Positions 58,501 to 64,000 of a stretch of DNA of 64,000 bases are shown here, piece after piece. The stretch covers positions 1,116,001 to 1,180,000 of the forward strand of contig NC_050721.1 of assembly GCF_013402915.1 (NCBI RefSeq), read 5' to 3'. Origin of the DNA: Zygotorulaspora mrakii. Taxonomy: Eukaryota; Ascomycota; Saccharomycetes; Saccharomycetales; Saccharomycetaceae. How positions within the stretch are numbered: the stretch's first letter is position 1; every line of letters begins with the position of its first letter. A program made the position numbers and the translations under genes. Under the pieces are notes generated by a model that was not told the origin of the DNA, did no database searches, and worked only from the letters and a program-made list of their open reading frames with translations.

Positions 58501-60341
58501 CTGGTAATGAAGGGCAGAGAGATGGTAATAATAATCCGTGTATGCAAAATCGATTGGATAACTTATTGAACAACGCAAACGATGAAGATGTGAATAATAT
58601 ACTTTTGGATATTTTTGAGAAGAACATTATGGATCTTGGTTTCGAGCTAGATCATGCTGTTCAATTAAAACACATTGTTCATTTTATAACCCCACAAATA
58701 CAATTGATAACTGAACAGGACCCGGACTCTTGCATCATTGTGACCGCACCAAGTATTAAGTTGAAAACATTATCATTTTGTAACAATGACCGCGAGTGCG
58801 ACTATAATGAGGATGCGTTCATGAAGCGGACCGGTATTCATCTCACAAACGCCAACTTATTCCGTTTCCACAAGGACGACTACAAGGATTATTTAGAGGT
58901 TTTCTTTGACGTCAGCTCCTATGGACAAAATCGACAGCATGAGTGGCCTCCTTGGTTAGGTATGGAGCTTTGTTTTGAGCCGGATAATCTTTCGTCTGAG
59001 GCCTTGATAAAAGATTTCTCTTCTGTCTTGTTCTATGAAAGAATATCCCAATTTTCAAGAGTTTACAAAATAATTGAGGGCAAGCTTCAAAATAGCGTCA
59101 CTGGTTATCTGCCTAAAATCATTCTATCATCAGATTCAAGAAGTTATTTGAGTATATACAATATTGTCACCAATTTGTTGATATTTATTACGCCTGAGGA
59201 TGCAGAATTGCAAAAGCGGATCGAGAGGCTCACAATCGGACTGGATACCGAAGATACCGCAAAAATGGAGAGCACTATAACTGAACTTCATAGCAGCCTC
59301 AAGAGACTGCAAAGAGTTGATGAACAGTTTTCGTTCAAGCGACAGATTTTGGATGACGCTGACGCGCTAGATCTAGCAAATATAAGGAATGAGATAGCCA
59401 ATCATCTTCTGAGGCTTTACATATTCATGAAAGTCTTCAGTTCGAACAAGTCATGGGCTGATAACGCTGATCATTCATTGATGTGGAATTTCTATTTGAG
59501 GGAAATCATAATGCACATGCTTAACGATAAAGGCCAACCTTTTGTCGATGTCGCAATTGCCAAGCTTCATTTTGAAAGGTCTGAAACTTCAACAGGTTTC
59601 AATAGCAATTTCCTGACAGTACATATGGCACAAGCATTCGATTTACAAAGAGAAGCTGTATACCAGGATATACTTGGCCCATTTTTTGGGAAACGATCAA
59701 AGGAAGAAACACATGAGGAAAAGCTATTGGTATCCATTAAATGGACAATGGAAAAACCGATTGGAGGTATCAAAGTGGTAAAATATGTCGAAACAGACTT
59801 GGCTGATCTGAATTTATGTCTGGAGGAGCATTCAATACGTAAAATTTTGACGTGGTTTCTCCCAGATGAAATCAGCCCTCAAGAAACCGAGGATGACGGA
59901 AGCCAAGACGATAGCCGTTCGATATCGGATTTTGATCCTGAGCGCATCGATGCATATATGAATTTGTCTCTAGAAGATGGTTCTGATGTCCAAGAAATGA
60001 TCCAAAGATCCACTGACTATGTTATCATTGAGAATTTAGTTTTGAACAAATTTCGTGTCTGTACTAGTTTCAAAGGTACTGGTGCTTTGAGGTTGATCAA
60101 TGTAACAAATTTCATATTTTCATTTCCAAAATTAGTATACGAGAATCAAACAGTCCGTATTATCGATCTACTACTCGAACTCAAAAAGATTATAATAAAG
60201 GATATGATAAAGCATACTCCAAAGTTTATTGGTGCCAAGGTTCGCAACCATCCGGTGCAGAAGAAACCGACGCCATCATCACCGTTAAAGCAGCTTACGC
60301 GCTATGATTCTTACATGGAAACGCGAGAGCTCAAGGAGTAG
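52584..60341 (+). CDS. FMP27: FMP27, giant bridge-type lipid-transfer protein (Hobbit family)
   Basis: 2585 residues (S. cerevisiae Fmp27 2628; paralogue YPR117W). Repeating-beta-groove proteins form long hydrophobic channels that move lipids between the ER and other membranes at contact sites. A single N-terminal hydrophobic anchor lies at about 9-38 (LLRSIFLYCVVPWFVLRLTLYVLFG). The family blocks are visible: GFWDKIRYLFHARLRVSWKNCGRFEI near 1379 (GFWDK domain), and WPPWLGMELCFEP near 2120 (WPPW domain). Coiled-coil-like stretches lie near 1690-1730 and 1830-1900. The frame is unbroken. Two adjacent ATGs open it; either could serve. Confidence 0.95.
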   Translation: MMGILEHSLLRSIFLYCVVPWFVLRLTLYVLFGVSISYINPLRLRIVGIKFRDVVEIEYLQASVFEKKIICGGLRLPLAKVAEKEADKSARTSGGGFKMPPMVADHFNLVVWLLSNLSIRFERLDYAQSQLSFRILNFNFLRNSDEENTFTLSIFMSRFMWQEDVVCEDALYIIKTKINRENLKNGGRLIGSTLLDFKVGDFNIPQKIFTNRKGTEGKTESPQREIKETDSIGDVNYNMACGLESIQMLSDKIRNALEPIDEVSISIDKLIVKNVPITTHPDLKGLNQYLSFNVSAANFSLNAFRYEEQMPCFKINYLEGDSPIRFNMNLSGFNVSMNMIECCKAQSLRILKILEVPNISFFGSTNLLTQEFDFCSSQDLQNAVCNLKGHVSSPNLDIDVDHLSFLKCFRKNIEVFTGALKTQEERSGDSSSTKGCSVLRYIQTIVPLMGFKFTIEDIKVVVSDKDEFIVHKLSALMLDYKTNRYIGQDFQKKDTVFYEVDFILEVLSLSSQHINKKMNYKRRIILLDSIRIHNDIKLVPDVLLSTQVDVDTLELNLSDLPTMLMINKVYRKVDSRMLNVEETFFMHYYEKFSAKLRDAEYQCASIGNCLRPKKELPSDFLFKELPSSLDYLKIDVRDVMITLGARSLFMPPCIFSDIESQSADDFVNEELRKYYHKTDKIQVVLFGNKTQWHNRIETGRTTMTKSAQLSCHQHQDVELDDISTSDATEVNHTWNFNVLVNNMSSSVITETIDNKDELSTRKVSKLSVLSLKVFPDSDSFEGRDAKNIVVQIDNKRLKSVLSLGNLFIIISGIHTLKQVFTLDVCSHKRQSLAKKHFLAVSLKRRRGFFKSVQWDELKSLVRLNFSSEVITQILVLPSGLPTRLDIVSTFISIKNLNEVCLSGQNFRVSVESPMRKNFWVRMIIILKYAVNINIRELKNQVNSSFENFEALDSAISLENESWHFNIPHDFEMYKIFDNIPTIFKSLKQMIHSFNDPSKKLIINPSPVKTPTFPKIGLKSKRFVFSIDDDPFEADLNMIFQIGLQEQRSRLDKLKEMDNLTAAELLKTNGSKLNKSRSAEEIKKCDFLATINAVKGKFRLPRRRTNLQKDMPLSDGKQDSNLPNSSEPMESFVNADTEAAYQRLLENFSTSWISRVQQYRYKEKKVFEKNFNFLWGNIDFSRLPPDINQRVLPLNTNPFLTNLVIEGINIKLFHPSCGIDRIPDFISKIGKNVPKNFEYSIMIPMYVDAKFKEIRLHLRDYPLPLLYIPSLTHAQNQAEPDIHFHGDLIISEDMIQSEKEIRHIFVPLVPSALENSDTYYSLQVPRTITSLKFYTNVQLDINSRDPTQVTWGGGYQPAIQQTMQCLDYFSKPPLDPSPKIGFWDKIRYLFHARLRVSWKNCGRFEISLKGGKSPYKIGAGSAGFIVGFSGNVELNCNENDDPHKLMSCTAEKVHFSIPNYFAKPLLVWSQPSDQKVFIPGQNDANLEQYTSFYYLLDFEDSRKQNADIERMRSHYIEKTGIKLSGGVTLNVGMVFERLVPGKRERVLSSAPHYDVRLCNPISLKDKEKHDSYAGFRSEFIHLAFSILSSSDSAYNAMQLSPAGLRSFKDWWKSFAGTFPVRRGNLFGDQSISPKFGEHLFTISYFADVSPLFITYITHSIDAHALKKGSFESADFAGLKSKASQFVMDLHQRKEVLLEYQEELEKTKRVMRLKFLEAQISVFGIDLRTVDATLNRLRYQEEKSESKFDIFDNDMSWFDITDFKETNYLDVNNYIPTIAIKPLLHSPQFIYIKRASYGDKFQVDPKDYKRIEPFQNKLSHKCVIGKPIALPFEELNKRSEILNEFKTKTETALKKSGERVKQIELEKALKITSCAIENIENLVKDMKTLEKKRFDKSDESMFNYPIMNVMYDTAQQNLKFENRYYICNMLLKWNEKSRDVIYKFLHNFNLSNDLMDLSAQKCMHFFNNIVHQRVTGNEGQRDGNNNPCMQNRLDNLLNNANDEDVNNILLDIFEKNIMDLGFELDHAVQLKHIVHFITPQIQLITEQDPDSCIIVTAPSIKLKTLSFCNNDRECDYNEDAFMKRTGIHLTNANLFRFHKDDYKDYLEVFFDVSSYGQNRQHEWPPWLGMELCFEPDNLSSEALIKDFSSVLFYERISQFSRVYKIIEGKLQNSVTGYLPKIILSSDSRSYLSIYNIVTNLLIFITPEDAELQKRIERLTIGLDTEDTAKMESTITELHSSLKRLQRVDEQFSFKRQILDDADALDLANIRNEIANHLLRLYIFMKVFSSNKSWADNADHSLMWNFYLREIIMHMLNDKGQPFVDVAIAKLHFERSETSTGFNSNFLTVHMAQAFDLQREAVYQDILGPFFGKRSKEETHEEKLLVSIKWTMEKPIGGIKVVKYVETDLADLNLCLEEHSIRKILTWFLPDEISPQETEDDGSQDDSRSISDFDPERIDAYMNLSLEDGSDVQEMIQRSTDYVIIENLVLNKFRVCTSFKGTGALRLINVTNFIFSFPKLVYENQTVRIIDLLLELKKIIIKDMIKHTPKFIGAKVRNHPVQKKPTPSSPLKQLTRYDSYMETRELKE

Positions 60342-60477
60342 AAAGCTCCAATGTTTATTCCTGGTATATATTCTTTTTTAATAGAAATTTAAATAATGGA
60401 CAGTCTCACATCAGAAATAGAAGTGAGAGGATGATGCCCAAGTGTCAAACTCCTTTGTTTATGTTTAGTTACTGAAC

Positions 60478-60484
60478 TGACTCA
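60478..60484. promoter_or_regulatory. Gcn4/AP-1 type site upstream of MMS1
   Basis: TGACTCA, a perfect Gcn4 core, 145 bp before the MMS1 ATG in the 287-bp FMP27-MMS1 spacer. A single 7-mer match, so possibly chance. Confidence 0.3.
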
Positions 60485-60628
60485 TAGGAAGTAAAATGCC
60501 GAAAAAATGTACAAAAAGTAGAAAGCCTGATGAGAAGGAAAAAACAGAAATCACCTAAAACTTCAATGAAGGACGAGTGAATAAAGCGTGCTCACTTTAT
60601 CTGAATTGAGCGCCCACCAAATCTCTTC

Positions 60629-63600
60629 ATGAGCACCATCAAGAGGGATGAGCAAGTTGAAATTACGGCATATGCTGCTTTGTTGAAAGGAGATCATCTT
60701 TCATTGTTTGATTCAATAGATAGGCCCTTCTTAATATTTGGGAAAAATGCGAAAGAGCAAACTGAGAGATTCTTAGAGTGCATTCAAGATACCAGGAAGG
60801 TAATACTCCGAAGAAATAATGAAAGACTAAGTTTTTTTTATAAACGCACCATTTATGGGAAATATCCCAAGAGATGCTATGCATTCAAAACGCCAAAGGA
60901 TGTTTCCAAATCCTCAGAATTAATACGTATACTATTTCTTTCTATGCCAAATCTTAAGGAAAAGTCTTATGCTCCAAAGAACAGATTTGAGGAGATTTTT
61001 AACACTGCAAAAGATCCTGAGACATTGGACGATTCGGATATGGGCAGTCTTTTGGATGACGATGACCATGGTGGAAGTGAAGTTGAGCTCTTCACAAAGA
61101 ATAATCCATACGTAGAGATGAAAAATACTTACTTGCTGTCAACTAATGACTCGTTGTACTTGGTAGGCGAACCTGTGCCAACGAAAATATCTGATGGCAT
61201 TGCAGATTGTGAAGTATTTGATACACTGCCAGGGACTGCTAAAAGTTTTGTTTTGATAGCCACTAACACTGGTTATTTAAAAATGATATACATGAAGGAC
61301 AATACCGAGGAACCGTGTTGTATTCAGTCAAGTCTTTTAGGTCGAGAGGGTACATGGCATATTGTTAAGCATGCCACTGCCAATCAATTTGTGGCAGTAA
61401 ACATGATAACGGGGGTCTGCAAGTTTTTCAAATTCGAACAATTTTCTCGTTTTCAGCTTATTAATAACTTGACTATTGACAATGCATCTATATTGGATTG
61501 CATTTTCCTACCTAATAAAATCAAGTCACACTTTTTACTCTTTATAGCTGCCTTGCGATGTCACAGGCTAGTTTATTTCTGTATCGAATGGGATTTCGAG
61601 GCATCCGCGAGCAAATGGGTTCATCATTTACCTTATTTCAGTGACGAAAAACCCGAACGATCTATACCAATAGGTGACCGCAAATGTTTTGTTTTCTTTC
61701 ATGACGAAATCCATCTGGTTTGTGCAGATCAGATAATGTCTGGTGAGACTAATTTCAAAAAGTTTCACTTTAACGCCTTGAAAGATGTCTTATCTTTCTT
61801 TGACGCCCCGATTCTACTCAAGAAACTCCAGGGAATTAATGAAAGACAGTTTGCGGAGTTCACTGATTGCACAGTATTGGCTTCCAAGAGTGGCAATATT
61901 GTGATATGTTTAACAAATGATGCTAATGAAATAAGATTATATTCCTTAACAAGGTTCAAAGGTCTGAAAAGCATTTGCGCGGCTGTCGGCCAGGCGCAAA
62001 GAGTTGAAGAATATAATATAGCTATTGTTAGTTTCTCGAGGACACTTGAATTGACAATCGATATTACAGATATAGACTTACTCGATGAAAAATCAAATAT
62101 TCCCTCACTGCATCGTATCATTATGAAACATACCATGGATAGTTCAACAGAAGAGGCTTCCGAGCTGTTAGTGCTTTCCCCTCCAAAAATGACTAGTAGG
62201 TTTGCTACTGAGCTCTGGACAGTGTCCCCTGTTGCATTGACACATTTACAACGCCAGTTTCCAGTGAGAAAGCTTAACGCCATTTGCACACTGTCAGAAT
62301 TTGAGTTATTTAACCATCTTGAGATAGTAGATTTGAGCAAGTTAGGGAGCACAGTTGGGACTAAACTGCTCGATGAACGTGATGAGAACAATGAGAGAAA
62401 GTACTTTATTTTTGGTTCAGACAAATTACTTACTTCTCAAGCTTATATTTTAGATACCACAGATGGAAATCCTAAAATAGTGGAACTCGATGATCTGTTC
62501 TGCGGCAAAAATGAGCTTACATTAGCAGTTTTTTTCCCTCAGCAGGACGCTATGGTTCAGGTAACGGAAAGCACTGTCTATCTCGAAAGCCACCTTTCTG
62601 ACTCCGACGTTCTGCCTACACAATTTTCTCCGGGATGGAAGATTGAAGGTGTTTCGTATCTTCTCAATAAAGTCATCATATGGAGTATCTCAGAGAAAAG
62701 AGTCTCGTATATTGATGATATTCAAAGCTTGGTTGATGGAAATTCTTTTAAGAAAAGCGCTCTTATTGAAGAGCAGATGCTAAATTTATCATTAGACACA
62801 GAGTTTCTCTTCATCGATTTAGAAGGCTGTCACTTATTAGTGACAGCAAATAAAGGACTCCTGGGCTATGCTTGGAAGGATATTGTTTCCGACGAGAGGA
62901 AAACATCGAAGCCCAAAATTGTATATCCCAAGAAATGTAGGTGCTTGAAGTGGTTCGCTCCGGAGCTTTGCTTTGTAACAAATGACCATGAATTTATCAT
63001 TTTTAACATGTCGATAAACGCAGGGAAAACATTAGAGATGTGCTATGGAAAGAAGGATATAAGAATCAAAGGCATAGACTCATGCAATGGACTAGTATTC
63101 TCAACGCAGGAAATTACTTTATTTTCTATACGACGATCAAATAATAGTGTTGACTGTTATGATTTGAAATTGCCTTATCAAAGCAGAGTCAACCCAATTT
63201 TGGATGTCCATGTTGATGCAAATGCACAAATAGTTTTTGTGCTCTACAGCACTGGTTTGAGAGTGTTTGACATGTCCTACCTTTCATGGAACTACTCTAG
63301 TTATCTTTTGAGAGCAACCAAACAAAGCAATAAAAAATCAATTTTCATAAAGAAGCTTAATCGGCTGCTCGTTATAAACTTCTGCAACAGAGAATGGGAT
63401 TGCTTGAAATTATCTGATGGTAAGATATTGGCACTAAATCCCATGGTTCTAGCAGATTCGATAGCTAACCCACTTCTTGATGTCGTTGAAATTCCAAACT
63501 CATCTAAATATGTCTCTTTGGTTATCATCTTCAAGCATACTCTAAAGTTGGTTAACTTAATACCATATCATGGTAAGATTGTAATTAAAGAAAAATGCAA

Positions 63601-64000
63601 ACAAGATTTTCATGAGCATTTTTTGTTTCCTCATGTTGAAGTAAATGAAAATGGTGAGTGCTATATTTTACAAATTCCAAAAGAGATGGATGGCAGCGAA
63701 AACATTAAAAAGGCCAAGATTTGCTGCTATGAACTAAGGAACTGCGAGGAGCTCCATTTGGTCACTAGCATATACTTGAGAGTGCCGTCAGATGACTCAA
63801 TAAAGGAGTTTAGATTAGTAGGGCGCGATCATATACTGATCAGATCTTCTTTGTATGCGAAGGCTTTCCTTCTTAACAATATCTCTTCATCAGAACACAA
63901 CGCCAGAGTGCTTCCGATCAATAATCCCCCAAATTTAAATATATTCAAAATGGCTCCTCTGGACAATGAAACTTTTGTTATAGTATATCGCTGTCAAGAA
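60629..64000 (+). CDS. MMS1: MMS1, DDB1-like adaptor of the Rtt101 ubiquitin ligase (3' end outside window)
   Basis: Adaptor of the cullin Rtt101, needed for replication through damaged DNA. The frame runs without stop from ATG 60629 to the window edge, 1124 codons of roughly 1400 expected. It begins MSTIKRDEQVEITAYAALL. The sequence is diffuse, with beta-strand-rich repeats as expected for DDB1-like propellers, and no catalytic motif. Identity rests mainly on length, character and position. It follows TIF3/FMP27 where S. cerevisiae has TIF3 (YPR163C) followed by MMS1 (YPR164W). Confidence 0.82.
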   Translation, partial: MSTIKRDEQVEITAYAALLKGDHLSLFDSIDRPFLIFGKNAKEQTERFLECIQDTRKVILRRNNERLSFFYKRTIYGKYPKRCYAFKTPKDVSKSSELIRILFLSMPNLKEKSYAPKNRFEEIFNTAKDPETLDDSDMGSLLDDDDHGGSEVELFTKNNPYVEMKNTYLLSTNDSLYLVGEPVPTKISDGIADCEVFDTLPGTAKSFVLIATNTGYLKMIYMKDNTEEPCCIQSSLLGREGTWHIVKHATANQFVAVNMITGVCKFFKFEQFSRFQLINNLTIDNASILDCIFLPNKIKSHFLLFIAALRCHRLVYFCIEWDFEASASKWVHHLPYFSDEKPERSIPIGDRKCFVFFHDEIHLVCADQIMSGETNFKKFHFNALKDVLSFFDAPILLKKLQGINERQFAEFTDCTVLASKSGNIVICLTNDANEIRLYSLTRFKGLKSICAAVGQAQRVEEYNIAIVSFSRTLELTIDITDIDLLDEKSNIPSLHRIIMKHTMDSSTEEASELLVLSPPKMTSRFATELWTVSPVALTHLQRQFPVRKLNAICTLSEFELFNHLEIVDLSKLGSTVGTKLLDERDENNERKYFIFGSDKLLTSQAYILDTTDGNPKIVELDDLFCGKNELTLAVFFPQQDAMVQVTESTVYLESHLSDSDVLPTQFSPGWKIEGVSYLLNKVIIWSISEKRVSYIDDIQSLVDGNSFKKSALIEEQMLNLSLDTEFLFIDLEGCHLLVTANKGLLGYAWKDIVSDERKTSKPKIVYPKKCRCLKWFAPELCFVTNDHEFIIFNMSINAGKTLEMCYGKKDIRIKGIDSCNGLVFSTQEITLFSIRRSNNSVDCYDLKLPYQSRVNPILDVHVDANAQIVFVLYSTGLRVFDMSYLSWNYSSYLLRATKQSNKKSIFIKKLNRLLVINFCNREWDCLKLSDGKILALNPMVLADSIANPLLDVVEIPNSSKYVSLVIIFKHTLKLVNLIPYHGKIVIKEKCKQDFHEHFLFPHVEVNENGECYILQIPKEMDGSENIKKAKICCYELRNCEELHLVTSIYLRVPSDDSIKEFRLVGRDHILIRSSLYAKAFLLNNISSSEHNARVLPINNPPNLNIFKMAPLDNETFVIVYRCQE

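Noticed and set aside
61765..62424. 219-codon reverse-strand frame
   Set aside because: Entirely antisense to the continuous MMS1 frame, Ser/Leu-rich as typical of antisense shadows.

Overview
The window is nuclear DNA of a budding yeast of the Saccharomycetaceae. It is compact and nearly intron-free, with about one gene per 2.5 kb, and almost every protein is strongly similar to a Saccharomyces cerevisiae protein. The one intron found, in alpha-tubulin, has the yeast signals GTATGT, TACTAAC and AG. Gene order points to a lineage that never had, or predates, the whole-genome duplication. Genes that lie on two sister regions in S. cerevisiae are interleaved here in single copy. One set is GTR1/PHO84/TUB3/PGA3/ERG13/RSC9 with TUB1/ALO1/UFO1/RPM2. 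The other is LEU3/SST2/FMP27 with SGV1/ORC4/TIF3/MMS1. ORC4 sits between SST2 and FMP27, where S. cerevisiae has the ORC4-derived gene RIF2. A Zygosaccharomyces/Torulaspora-like species is a reasonable guess from protein similarity, but the species cannot be fixed from sequence alone.

Layout. 1-5.9 kb: the 5' part of DSS1 (reverse, cut by the window edge), then NDI1, GTR1 and PTH1. 6.6-13.4 kb: ERG9, then two tandem PHO84 phosphate transporter genes that share gene-conversion tracts. 14-21 kb: spliced alpha-tubulin, ALO1, a PGA3/AIM33 reductase, and UFO1 on the reverse strand. 21.5-29.6 kb: ERG13, a 1.1-kb spacer with a 14-15 bp minisatellite, RPM2, and RSC9 (reverse). 30.4-33.5 kb: a complete hAT-type DNA transposon with matching 21-bp terminal inverted repeats, a perfect 8-bp target-site duplication and an uninterrupted 801-residue transposase. 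33.9-43 kb: YAT2, an unnamed MFS transporter (reverse), LEU3 and GCD11. 43-51.6 kb, all reverse: SST2, SGV1/BUR1, ORC4, TIF3. 52.6-64 kb: the giant FMP27 and the start of MMS1, which runs off the right edge.

Themes. Mitochondrial function is represented by DSS1, NDI1, PTH1 and RPM2, and sterol synthesis by ERG9 and ERG13. The two sterol promoters share an 11-bp motif that forms a perfect palindrome at ERG13. The SST2 promoter carries three pheromone response elements. Both PHO84 promoters carry a CCCACGTT Pho4-type site. No tRNA, rRNA, centromere or origin could be recognised. The most notable structure is the intact hAT element, followed by the PHO84 conversion mosaic, the shared sterol motif and the TGTCCGG-based repeats.
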